A stretch of DNA of 46,267 nucleotides. Source: an uncultured Clostridia bacterium (GTDB taxonomy: Bacteria > Bacillota > Clostridia > TANB77 > CAG-508). A program made the position numbers and the translations under genes. Of this stretch, positions 35,617 to 44,274 are shown piece after piece (within the stretch, counting starts at the first letter, position 1; each line of letters begins with the position of its first letter). Where the stretch lies: NCBI GenBank assembly GCA_934130355.1, contig CAKOXV010000012.1:1-46267 (forward strand), given 5' to 3'. Below the pieces are notes generated by a model, which was given only the letters and a program-made list of their open reading frames with translations, was not told the origin of the DNA and searched no databases.

Positions 35617-36687
35617 ATGAAATTTGTACATATAGCAGATATGCATTTTGACTCTCCATTTGTAACCTTATCAGATAAAGGAAATCTAGGAGAACAACGA
35701 AGATTCGAACAAAGAAAAGTATTTAAAAAAGTAATAGAATATATAAAGCAAAATAATATAGAATATTTATTTATATCAGGAGATTTATATGAACAACAAC
35801 ACATAAGGAGAACAACAATCGAATATATAAACAATTTATTTAAAGAAATAGAAAATACAAAAATATTTATAACTCCTGGAAACCATGACCCTATTTTAAA
35901 AAAATCATATTATTCAACATTTAATTGGAATAAAAATGTATATATATTTGGTGATAAAATTAAAAAAATAGAGTTAGAAGATGCAGATATTTATGGCTTT
36001 GGGTTTAATGATTTTTATTGTTCAAGCTCTGGAATAGAAGATTTGAAAATAGAAAATCCTCAAAAAATAAATATATTAATAATACATGGAACTCTAGATG
36101 GTTCAACTTCAATTGATATGCAATATAACCCAATGTCTACTACAATGCTAAAACAAAAAGGATTTAATTATATTGCTCTTGGGCACATACACAAAAATAA
36201 TTTTGATAAAAATTCAAATATAATATATCCTGGTTCAACAATTTCATTAGGATTTGATGAACTTGGGGAACACGGCATGGTAACAGGAGAAATAACTAAA
36301 ACAGAAAACAAATTAGAATTTATTAAATTAGATGAAACAGAATTTGTAGAAATAGAATTAAATTGTACTGAAATAAATTCTATTGAAGAATTAGTTGAAA
36401 AAATTAATGAAATAGAAATTGAAAAAAATAAATTATATAAAATAATATTAATAGGAAAAAGAAATTTTGAAATAAATATTTATGATTTATATAAATTTAA
36501 TTTAGATGAAAGAATAATTAAAATAAAAAATAAAACAAAACCAAATTTCAATTTAGAAGAAATATCAAAAGAAAATACATTAAAAGGATTATTTGCAAAA
36601 GAAATATTACAAGAAATAAACAATAAAAATTATGACGAAGAAATAATAGAACAAGCTTTAGAAATTGGAATGGAAATATTAGAATAA
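35617..36687 (+). CDS. SbcD/Mre11-like metallophosphoesterase (YhaO type)
   Basis: This 356-residue nuclease subunit has the metal ligands of the calcineurin-like fold: Asp8 and His10 in ADMHFDSP, Asp56 in ISGDLYE, GNHD near 87-90, and HGTLDG and GHIHK further on. It is a DNA repair exonuclease partner of the next gene. The YhaO-like length is short of SbcD, which often has 380-400 residues. The end (about 230-356) is a Lys/Ile/Glu-rich capping region. It starts at ATG 35617 after AGAAAGGA and lies in an operon with 36705 and 38669. Confidence 0.9.
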   Translation: MKFVHIADMHFDSPFVTLSDKGNLGEQRRFEQRKVFKKVIEYIKQNNIEYLFISGDLYEQQHIRRTTIEYINNLFKEIENTKIFITPGNHDPILKKSYYSTFNWNKNVYIFGDKIKKIELEDADIYGFGFNDFYCSSSGIEDLKIENPQKINILIIHGTLDGSTSIDMQYNPMSTTMLKQKGFNYIALGHIHKNNFDKNSNIIYPGSTISLGFDELGEHGMVTGEITKTENKLEFIKLDETEFVEIELNCTEINSIEELVEKINEIEIEKNKLYKIILIGKRNFEINIYDLYKFNLDERIIKIKNKTKPNFNLEEISKENTLKGLFAKEILQEINNKNYDEEIIEQALEIGMEILE

Positions 36688-36704
36688 GCAATGGAGTGAT
36701 TTAT

Positions 36705-38657
36705 TTGGAAATAAATAAAATTAAAATAAATTCTTATGGAAAATTAAAAAATAAAGAAATTGATTTAAAAAATAATTTAAATATAATTTATGGAGAAAAT
36801 GAAAGCGGAAAATCCACATTATTAAAATTTATTTTAAATATTTTTTATGGGGCTTCAAGAAATAAAAAAGGAAAAGAAATATCTGATTTTGAAAAATATA
36901 AACCATGGGATTCTCAAGAATATTCAGGAAAATTAGTGTATGAATTAGATAATCAAAACAAATATGAAATTTACAGAGAATTTAATAAAAAAAATCCAAC
37001 AATATTTAATGAAAAAGGTGAAGAAATTTCAAAACAATTTAACATAGATAAAAATAAAGGAAGTGAATTCTTTTTTGAACAAACACAAATAAGTGAAGAA
37101 ATGCTTTTAGCAACATCAATTGCAATGCAACAAGAAATAAAAATAGAAAAAAATTCACAAAATATATTAATACAAAAAATATCTAATTTAGTTGAGACTG
37201 GGGAAGATAATATATCATATAAAAAAGCAATTGAAAAAATAAATAAAATGCAATTAGAAAAAGTCGGAACAGATAGAAGTAGAGAAAAACCTATAAATAT
37301 TATTCAGAAAAAAATAGAAGAAGATGAGCAAAAAATACAAGAATTAAAAAAATATGAAAATGAACAATATGAAATTGAAGAAGAAAAAGATAATTTAAAA
37401 AATGATTTAGAAAAAGATGAAATAAAAAATAATTTATTAAAAGAAATAAAAATAATAAAAGAAAAAAATAATATTGAAAATGAAAAAATAAAAATAAAAG
37501 AAAAAATATTAGAGGAAAATAATAATAAAATTACAAATATTAAAAATAATTTAGAAAAAATTAATAATAAATATTCTGAAGAAAAAAATAATTTAGACAG
37601 TTCAGAATTTAATTGTGAAAAAAAGAAATTAAACAAAAAACTAATTTTATTTTTTATATTATTAATTTTAATAAATATTTTCTGGATTTTATGTATTCCT
37701 AATTTTATAAAAAATAAAATAATTAAATATATTTTTCTTCTTACAGTACCAGCGTATTTAATATTTTCTATTTTAATTAAAAATAAATTAAATAAAAAAA
37801 TAAAAATATTAAAAAATAATGAAAAACAAAATTTTGAAAAAATCGAATTAGAAAAAAATAATTTAGAAAATCAATTGAAATTATATGAAAATAATTTTGA
37901 ACAGATAAAAAATGAAATTAATAAAATAAATTCAGAAAATAATATTAATGATAATTTAGAAAAAAATAAATTAATAAATAAATATGAAAAAAATATAGAA
38001 AAATATGAAATAGAAGAAATATTTGAGAATAAAAATATAAATGAAAAAATTTATTTATTAGAAGAAAAAATTAATAATTATAAAATAGAAATAAATAAAT
38101 TAGAATTAAGAAAAAAATATGTAGAAACAGAAATAGAAAAATTAGTGAGTTTAGAAGAAGAACTATTTTCATATAAAGAACAATATGAAAATTTACGAAA
38201 AACAAATGATAGTATTGAATTAGTAAAAAAATTATTATCAAGTGCTTATGAAAAAATGAAAAATAATGTAAGTCCAATTTTTACTGAACAATTATCAAAA
38301 AACATTTCTAAAATAACGAAAGAAAAATATTGTAAATTATATTTTAATGATGAACAAGGATTAATTGTAGAATTAGAAAATGGAAATTATGTACCTGCGG
38401 AAAGACTAAGTACAGGAACAATAGATCAATTATATTTATCATTAAGATTAGCAATGCTAGACCAAGTTTCAAATGAAAAAGTTCCAATTATTTTGGATGA
38501 AGCTTTTGCATATTATGATGATAATAGATTAAAAAACATATTAAATTATTTAGCTACGGAATTCGAAGATAGACAGATTATTATATTAACATGTACAAAT
38601 CGAGAAAAAAGAATTTTAGAGGAATTAAATATACCATTTAATAATGTTGTTTTATAA
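36705..38657 (+). CDS. SbcC/Rad50-like ATPase with transmembrane hairpin in the coiled coil (YhaN type)
   Basis: This 650-residue protein pairs with the SbcD-like gene. Walker A GENESGKST (about 28-36) is followed by two long coiled coils. In place of a zinc hook the middle (about 305-360) has two hydrophobic helices, so it is membrane-tethered, as in YhaN of Bacillus. The C-terminal ABC signature LSTGTIDQLYLSLRLAM and Walker B VPIILDEAFAYYDD complete the ATPase. The start is taken as TTG 36705 after GGAGTG; a GTG at 36696 is possible but lacks a site. The coding sequence is unusually A-rich with Lys/Asn/Glu/Ile runs, which is part of the coiled coil. Confidence 0.85.
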   Translation: MEINKIKINSYGKLKNKEIDLKNNLNIIYGENESGKSTLLKFILNIFYGASRNKKGKEISDFEKYKPWDSQEYSGKLVYELDNQNKYEIYREFNKKNPTIFNEKGEEISKQFNIDKNKGSEFFFEQTQISEEMLLATSIAMQQEIKIEKNSQNILIQKISNLVETGEDNISYKKAIEKINKMQLEKVGTDRSREKPINIIQKKIEEDEQKIQELKKYENEQYEIEEEKDNLKNDLEKDEIKNNLLKEIKIIKEKNNIENEKIKIKEKILEENNNKITNIKNNLEKINNKYSEEKNNLDSSEFNCEKKKLNKKLILFFILLILINIFWILCIPNFIKNKIIKYIFLLTVPAYLIFSILIKNKLNKKIKILKNNEKQNFEKIELEKNNLENQLKLYENNFEQIKNEINKINSENNINDNLEKNKLINKYEKNIEKYEIEEIFENKNINEKIYLLEEKINNYKIEINKLELRKKYVETEIEKLVSLEEELFSYKEQYENLRKTNDSIELVKKLLSSAYEKMKNNVSPIFTEQLSKNISKITKEKYCKLYFNDEQGLIVELENGNYVPAERLSTGTIDQLYLSLRLAMLDQVSNEKVPIILDEAFAYYDDNRLKNILNYLATEFEDRQIIILTCTNREKRILEELNIPFNNVVL

Positions 38658-38668
38658 AAGGGGAAAAT

Positions 38669-39778
38669 ATGAATAAAAAATTAACAAGGAAAGAATTGGT
38701 TGATCATATAAAACAAGTTCTTCCTGATGATTATGATGAATTTGAAAGAATAGCTTTTATAGAAAAAGAAGTTGCCAATCAAATAGCATTTGATGAAAAA
38801 TATTTATGGGGAGATATTGAAGCAAGAGAAAAGATATATAAATTAGCCAAAAGAAATGCACAAAAACCTCAACCAGAAGTAAGTAAAAAATTAATTTGTG
38901 TTACAATGGCAGAGTTGTTTGGATATGTAGCTAAACAATTCGGATATGATGTTAAATATCAAAAACGTGCACCAGTATATGTAATAAAAACAGGAGATAA
39001 TGAAATATTTGAATCAATTTCTGAGGAAAATCAAGACCATGTTTGCCCAGTAGTTGGTTTATCAAATGGAAGATATATTGAAGTAGATATACAAGAAGAT
39101 TTGATGAGATTGCAAACAGGAGCTAAACCCAAAGCTTTTGGTGGTGACAAGCATGGTGATAGAGCATCAAATGGAGTTTTGATACAAAGACTAGATGCAG
39201 ATATAGTAGAAAGAATTTTTAGAAAAGTTTATGGTATGAAACCGGATGAAAAATTTACTGATGAATATATCAATTCATTAGCTACAAAGCTTAAGAGTGA
39301 AGGAAAAAGTCCAATGGAAATATTAGAGTTTTTTATGGATGATCCTGAAATAAAAAACAAATTACAAAATACCAAATGTATTGAAGCAAATAAACTTTAT
39401 AGGTCAATATTGAAGGCTTGTTATTATAAGGTTGATGGAAAAGAATTTTTTGAAGGAAATAATAAAGCAATTATAGAAGAATGTATATTATCTGATAATG
39501 AAGGAAGAAAAAGATTTTCTTTTTGCGTGTTTGCAGAAGGAAACCCGAAAGATGCATTTTATATATATTCCAAAAGGTCAAAGAAAATGATTAAAATGAC
39601 TCGTGAAGAAATTCAACAAATGACTCAAAAAGTAATGAGTGTTCAATTACAAGGAAGAGAGTCAGAACTAAAAGATAATATGATGTCATTTGTAACAGGT
39701 AATAAAGTAAATGCAGAAAATCAAGAAAGTAAAGGCATATCTTTGGAAGAAATTTTTATGGACGAAGAAGAATTATAA
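38669..39778 (+). CDS. Putative transglutaminase-like protein linked to sbcDC
   Basis: This 369-residue soluble protein lies 11 nt behind the SbcC-like gene, with AAGGGGA upstream. A Cys-His-Asp set with the right spacing for a transglutaminase/papain-like fold is seen: Cys77 (KKLICVTMAELFGYVAKQFG), His124 (NQDHVCPVV) and Asp140 (GRYIEVDIQ). The region 75-145 is followed by a helical and beta-mixed part (about 190-340), and the protein ends SLEEIFMDEEEL. The end is similar to the DxLF motifs in the coupling protein. The fold call is my reading of motif order, not a database match. The gene's link to the nuclease pair and to the T4SS is unexplained. Confidence 0.5.
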   Translation: MNKKLTRKELVDHIKQVLPDDYDEFERIAFIEKEVANQIAFDEKYLWGDIEAREKIYKLAKRNAQKPQPEVSKKLICVTMAELFGYVAKQFGYDVKYQKRAPVYVIKTGDNEIFESISEENQDHVCPVVGLSNGRYIEVDIQEDLMRLQTGAKPKAFGGDKHGDRASNGVLIQRLDADIVERIFRKVYGMKPDEKFTDEYINSLATKLKSEGKSPMEILEFFMDDPEIKNKLQNTKCIEANKLYRSILKACYYKVDGKEFFEGNNKAIIEECILSDNEGRKRFSFCVFAEGNPKDAFYIYSKRSKKMIKMTREEIQQMTQKVMSVQLQGRESELKDNMMSFVTGNKVNAENQESKGISLEEIFMDEEEL

Positions 39779-39849
39779 CACTAATATTATAACTTTATTT
39801 TTAAACTATTAACTATGAATTACGTGACTGTAAATTTATGCTCAACCAC

Positions 39850-39878
39850 TTGAAAAAAGAGGCAATATATAGTATAAT
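39850..39878 (+). promoter_or_regulatory. prfA promoter
   Basis: TTGAAA (39850-39855), a 17-nt spacer and TATAAT (39873-39878) lie 33 nt before the prfA start. Confidence 0.8.
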
Positions 39879-39910
39879 AGAATACGAGTTTATAAAAAAG
39901 GAGAATATTT

Positions 39911-40972
39911 ATGTTTGATAAGTTAGAGGCAGTAGAAAAAAGATATGATGAGTTGACAAAATTAATAAGTGATCCAGAAATAATAGCTAATCAAGTAGAA
40001 TGGCAAAAATTAATAAAAGAACACAGCTCAATAGAGGAAGTAGTACAAAAATATAGAGAATACAAAAAAGAAAAACAAAGAATGGAAGAAGCTAAAGAAA
40101 TGTTTGACGATAAAGAATTAAAAGAGCTTGCTGAAATAGATTATTATGAGGCAAAAGAAAAACTTCCAAAAATTGAAGACGAATTAAAAGCATTATTAAT
40201 ACCTAAAGATCCAAATGATGATAAAAATATAATATGTGAAATTCGTGGTGGTGCCGGTGGTGAAGAAGCAGCATTATTTGCGGGAACATTATTTAGAATG
40301 TATTCAATGTATGCAGAAAGAAAACATTGGAAAATAGATATATTAAATGAAAATGAAACAGAGTTAGGTGGATATAAAGAAATTTCATTTATGATAACTG
40401 GAAAAGGTGCATATAGTAGATTAAAATTCGAGAGTGGTGTACATAGAGTACAAAGAGTTCCAGATACAGAAAGTAGTGGTAGAATTCATACATCAACAGC
40501 AACAGTTGCAGTATTACCAGTAGTTGAAGATGTTGAAGTTGAAATAAATCCAGCAGATATAAAAATGGAAGTATTTAGAGCTTCAGGTGCAGGAGGACAA
40601 CATATTAACAAAACTTCTTCAGCCGTAAGACTTATTCACGAACCAACAGGAATAGTTGTTGAATGCCAAACAGAACGTTCACAATTACAAAATAGAGAAT
40701 ATGCCATGAAAATGTTGCGTTCAAGATTATACAATATGGAAAAAGAAAAGAAGGATTCAGAAATTGCAAATGCTAGAAAAACACAAGTAGGTAGTGGAGA
40801 TAGAAGTGAAAAAATTCGTACATATAACTATCCTCAAGGAAGAATAACAGATCATAGAATTGGAATGAGTGTTTTTCAAATGGAAAACTTTTTAAATGGA
40901 GATATTGATGAAATGATAGATAATCTTATTACAGCAGATAGAGCAGAAAGATTAAAAGGAGAAGAAGAATAA
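39911..40972 (+). CDS. prfA: Peptide chain release factor 1
   Basis: This 353-residue factor ends translation at UAA and UAG. The stop-codon recognition loop, usually P-A-T or P-V-T, is here PDT (184-186, in RVQRVPDTESSGR). The catalytic GGQ is at 228-230 (SGAGGQHINKTSSAVRL), with methylation site Gln230. The N-terminal helical region (about 1-100) is typical. AAAGGAGAAT precedes ATG 39911. Its usual partner prmC, the GGQ methylase, is not adjacent. Confidence 0.95.
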   Translation: MFDKLEAVEKRYDELTKLISDPEIIANQVEWQKLIKEHSSIEEVVQKYREYKKEKQRMEEAKEMFDDKELKELAEIDYYEAKEKLPKIEDELKALLIPKDPNDDKNIICEIRGGAGGEEAALFAGTLFRMYSMYAERKHWKIDILNENETELGGYKEISFMITGKGAYSRLKFESGVHRVQRVPDTESSGRIHTSTATVAVLPVVEDVEVEINPADIKMEVFRASGAGGQHINKTSSAVRLIHEPTGIVVECQTERSQLQNREYAMKMLRSRLYNMEKEKKDSEIANARKTQVGSGDRSEKIRTYNYPQGRITDHRIGMSVFQMENFLNGDIDEMIDNLITADRAERLKGEEE

Positions 40973-40981
40973 AATTATTAT

Positions 40982-41036
40982 AAAAAATAAATTCAAATTG
41001 TTTGCAGTATGTTTAATAATTTGAGTTTATTTTTTT
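40982..41036 (+). terminator. prfA terminator
   Basis: AAAAAATAAATTCAAATT pairs with AATTTGAGTTTATTTTTT (one G-U) across 18 nt, with a T run. Confidence 0.75.
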
Positions 41037-41121
41037 GCCACTATTTAATAGTTTGAATGTTTATTTCAATGTCCACTAATTAAGGCAGTAACATTTTTTT
41101 GTAAAATTAAACTTAAATCTA

Positions 41122-41150
41122 TTGCAAAAGGTTAAGAAATATAGTAGAAT
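41122..41150 (+). promoter_or_regulatory. pcrA promoter
   Basis: TTGCAA (41122-41127), a 17-nt spacer and TAGAAT (41145-41150) lie 37 nt before the pcrA start. Confidence 0.75.
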
Positions 41151-41186
41151 ACAAACAGATTTTTGAAAGAAGAAAGGAAGCAATAA

Positions 41187-43490
41187 ATGAGCGATATATT
41201 AAACGGATTAAATGATAAACAATATGAAGCAGTAATAAATACAGAAGGGCCATGTTTAGTAATAGCTGGTGCAGGAAGTGGAAAAACAAAAGTATTAACA
41301 CATAAAATTGCTTATATAATGGAACAAAAGAAAGCATTACCTTGGAATATATTAGCAATTACATTTACAAATAAAGCAGCAAATGAAATGAAAGAAAGAA
41401 TAGAAAAACTTGTTGGTGATGCAGGTAAAGATATGTGGATAGGAACATTTCACTCTATAAGTGTTAGAATACTAAGAAAATTTATTGATAGAATTGGGTT
41501 TGAATCGTCATTTATAATATTTGATTCAACAGACCAAAAAACATTAATTAAACAATGCATGAAAGAATTAGAAATTGATGATAAATTATTAAATGACAAA
41601 TCAATTGCCTCAGAAATAAGCAATGCCAAAAATGATATGATAGAGCCAGAAACATATGCCTCAAGAGTACATGGAGATTTTAGAAAGGAAAAAATTTCAA
41701 ATGTATATACATTATATCAAAAAAAATTAAAAGAAAATAATGCAATAGATTTTGATGATATAATTAATTATACAATAAAAATATTAGCAGAAAATCCAGA
41801 TGTATTGGAATATTACTCAAACAAATTTCAATATATTTTGGTTGATGAGTATCAAGATACAAACAAATCACAATTTACATTAGTAACAATGCTAGCATCA
41901 AAACATGGAAATATTACAGCAGTAGGTGATAATGACCAAGGTATTTATAGTTTTAGAGGGGCAGACATTTCAAATATTTTGAATTTCGAAAAAGATTTTC
42001 CTGGAACAAAAATAATAAAACTAGAACAAAATTATAGATGTACAGGAAATATTTTAAAAGTAGCAAATGCAGTAATAAAAAATAATGAAGTTAAATATGA
42101 GAAAAAATTATGGACAGAAAATGAAATTGGAAATTTGCCTAAAGTTTTTTCAGCAAACAATGAATATGATGAAGGAAGATATATAGCAGAACAAATAGAA
42201 CACCTAAGAAGAGAAGAAAAATACAAATATTCAGATTTTGCAGTACTATACAGAATGAACACTCAATCAAGAGCAATAGAGGAAATTTTAAGAAGAGAAG
42301 CAATTCCGTACAAAATTATAGGTGGGTTAAAATTCTATGAAAGAAAAGAAATAAAAGATATAATTTCTTATTTGAGACTAGTTCAAAATACTTCTGATAA
42401 TTTAAGTTTAAATAGAATTATTAATGAACCCAAAAGAGGAATCGGAAAAGCAAGCTTGGACAATATTGCACAAATTGCTGAACAAAGCGGAGTATCAATG
42501 TATGAAGTAATAAAACATGCAGAACAATATGGATTGAATAGAGTTTACTTAAATTCTAGGGAATTTATAAATTGCATGGAAGAAATAATATCTAAAAAAG
42601 AAGAATTAACTATATCTGAATTAATCAAAAAAATATTAAAAGATACAGGATATACAAAAGCACTAGAAAATGAAAATACTGTAGAAGCTGAAAACAGGAT
42701 AGCCAATTTGGATGAATTTTTGACAGTAGCACTAGAATTTGAAGAAGAATCAGCAGATAATGGGTTAAGTGATTTCTTGGAAGGAATCACATTATCTAGT
42801 GATTTGGACAATATGGAAGAAACTGATGAAACTGTAACATTAATGACATTACATAGTGCAAAAGGACTTGAATTTCCAGTTGTATTTTTAGCAGGAATGG
42901 AAGAAGGAATATTCCCTGGATACAAATCAATAGGAGAACAAAAAGAGTTAGAAGAAGAAAGACGTTTATGCTATGTTGGAGTAACAAGAGCAAAAGAAAA
43001 TTTATTTTTAACAAATAGTAAACAACGTACAACTTTTGGTTCAACAACGCATAATCCACCATCAAGATTTTTAGAAGAAATTCCAAAAGAATTACTTGAT
43101 GGATATGAAGATACAACTTTAAGTGGAACAAGTAAAGATGAAGCATTTCAGGATAGTCCTTATACATGGAGTTATGGAAATAAAAATAATGGAGTTGTTA
43201 AAACTTATCAGGCTCCAGAAAAACAATATGTTGCAGCAGCAGGAAAAGTTGGAGGATTTGCATTTAGAACAGCAGAAAGTTTCTTAAATAGCATTAATAA
43301 AAAGGAAGAAACAACAAACACAGACTTTTCTTCATATCAAGCAGGAGTTAGGGTTTATCATAAGAAATTTGGAGAAGGTACAATTAATTATGTTGAACCT
43401 GAAGGAACAGATTTAAAAGTAGATATTAATTTTGATAAAGTAGGACATAAACGACTAATGGCAAAGTTCGCTAATTTAGAAATCATATAA
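41187..43490 (+). CDS. pcrA: ATP-dependent DNA helicase PcrA/UvrD
   Basis: This 767-residue superfamily 1A helicase has Walker A GAGSGKT (28-34), the Q motif LNDKQYEAV, motif Ia, motif II VDEYQDTNKSQ, motif III GDNDQGIYSFRGA, motif IV (YKIIGGLKFYERKEIKD), motif V (LMTLHSAKGLEFPVVFLAG) and motif VI (EEERRLCYVGVTRAKENL). The C-terminal 60 residues (GVRVYHKKFGEGTINYVE) form the Tudor-like domain that binds RNA polymerase. It acts in repair and in removing RNA polymerase or recombination intermediates. A single-gene unit with its own promoter and terminator. Confidence 0.96.
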   Translation: MSDILNGLNDKQYEAVINTEGPCLVIAGAGSGKTKVLTHKIAYIMEQKKALPWNILAITFTNKAANEMKERIEKLVGDAGKDMWIGTFHSISVRILRKFIDRIGFESSFIIFDSTDQKTLIKQCMKELEIDDKLLNDKSIASEISNAKNDMIEPETYASRVHGDFRKEKISNVYTLYQKKLKENNAIDFDDIINYTIKILAENPDVLEYYSNKFQYILVDEYQDTNKSQFTLVTMLASKHGNITAVGDNDQGIYSFRGADISNILNFEKDFPGTKIIKLEQNYRCTGNILKVANAVIKNNEVKYEKKLWTENEIGNLPKVFSANNEYDEGRYIAEQIEHLRREEKYKYSDFAVLYRMNTQSRAIEEILRREAIPYKIIGGLKFYERKEIKDIISYLRLVQNTSDNLSLNRIINEPKRGIGKASLDNIAQIAEQSGVSMYEVIKHAEQYGLNRVYLNSREFINCMEEIISKKEELTISELIKKILKDTGYTKALENENTVEAENRIANLDEFLTVALEFEEESADNGLSDFLEGITLSSDLDNMEETDETVTLMTLHSAKGLEFPVVFLAGMEEGIFPGYKSIGEQKELEEERRLCYVGVTRAKENLFLTNSKQRTTFGSTTHNPPSRFLEEIPKELLDGYEDTTLSGTSKDEAFQDSPYTWSYGNKNNGVVKTYQAPEKQYVAAAGKVGGFAFRTAESFLNSINKKEETTNTDFSSYQAGVRVYHKKFGEGTINYVEPEGTDLKVDINFDKVGHKRLMAKFANLEII

Positions 43491-43497
43491 AATATTT

Positions 43498-43543
43498 AAA
43501 AATAATGATTTTATGAGATATATCATGAAATCATTATTTTTTT
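43498..43543 (+). terminator. pcrA terminator
   Basis: AAATAATGATTTTATGA pairs with TCATGAAATCATTATTT (one G-U) across about 7 nt, then a T run. Confidence 0.85.
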
Positions 43544-43615
43544 GCTTTTTTAATAATGTATAAAAAAAATTAAATTGTACAAACTATTTAAAACATAGAG
43601 AAGGGGTGATTTTCA

Positions 43616-43804
43616 ATGACAACATTAACACAAGTTGAATTACAACATTTAAGACACTTAATAGGAACAAGTGAGACAGCATATCAAAAATTAAACACTT
43701 ATGCAGCACAAGTACAAGATGCTCAAATTAAGCAGATGTTCACAAAATCAGCACAAGATGTATTAAATACAAAACAAAAATTAATGAGTTTTTTAAATAA
43801 TTAG
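43616..43804 (+). CDS. Small spore-coat-associated protein
   Basis: This 62-residue helical protein starts at ATG 43616 after AAGGGGTGAT. It reads LTQVELQHLRHLIGTSETAY, then AAQVQDAQIKQMFTKSAQD. It looks like the small helical protein that precedes CotF-type genes in Clostridia, based on pattern, and it is paired with the CotF-like gene 16 nt downstream. It is likely a coat structural protein or partner. No membrane helix or catalytic motif is present. Confidence 0.7.
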   Translation: MTTLTQVELQHLRHLIGTSETAYQKLNTYAAQVQDAQIKQMFTKSAQDVLNTKQKLMSFLNN

Positions 43805-43820
43805 TAAAGGAGAATTAAAA

Positions 43821-44069
43821 ATGGATGAGAAAACAATGGTAAATGACATTTTAGGAAATGTTAAAGCAGATTTAACAGCATATCAAACTGCTATTTCAGA
43901 ATCAGAAAATATGCAATTGAGACAAACTTTTCAACAAATTAGAAACAATGATGAATCTTTTCAATATGAATTATTCAAAGTAGCAAATACAAAAGGGTAT
44001 TATAAACCTGCTCAAAAAGCTACAGTAACAGAAATTCAAACACTAAAAACTGAATTACAACAAGGATAG
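43821..44069 (+). CDS. CotF-like spore coat protein
   Basis: This 82-residue protein matches the Coat F domain: MVNDILGNVKADLTAYQTAISESENMQLRQTFQQIRNNDESFQYELF (given here in part as NDILGNVKADLTAYQTAISE), ending YYKPAQKATVTE. CotF-type proteins are two-helix ferritin-like units of the spore coat. AAAGGAG precedes ATG 43821. It forms a two-gene operon with the preceding gene and ends at a perfect terminator. Confidence 0.85.
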   Translation: MDEKTMVNDILGNVKADLTAYQTAISESENMQLRQTFQQIRNNDESFQYELFKVANTKGYYKPAQKATVTEIQTLKTELQQG

Positions 44070-44071
44070 AT

Positions 44072-44118
44072 AAAAAATTGATATATAATTATTAATAATG
44101 GTTATATATCAATTTTTT
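44072..44118 (+). terminator. Coat-gene terminator
   Basis: AAAAAATTGATATATAA pairs perfectly over 17 bp with TTATATATCAATTTTTT across a 13-nt loop. It is followed by A. Confidence 0.8.
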
Positions 44119-44213
44119 TATGTTTCAATACCAAAAACATAAAAAACAAAAGTAAAAAAAAGAAAAAAAGAGGAAATCAAAGATAAACAATTACAAACTT
44201 CCGGAGAGAAAAA

Positions 44214-44241
44214 TTGCCATAAAATGAAAATATAGTATAAA
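44214..44241 (+). promoter_or_regulatory. Probable promoter of the M23 peptidase gene
   Basis: TTGCCA (44214-44219) and TATAAA (44236-44241), 16-nt spacer, lie 33 nt before the start. Confidence 0.55.
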
Positions 44242-44274
44242 ATGTAAAAAAATATATGCAAGGGAGAAATTTAA

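Noticed and set aside
36696..38657. Unusual base composition of the SbcC-like gene as a sign of transfer
   Set aside because: The A-richness follows from coiled-coil Lys/Glu/Asn/Ile usage and the adjacent SbcD-like gene is only mildly biased; there is no other mark of transfer.
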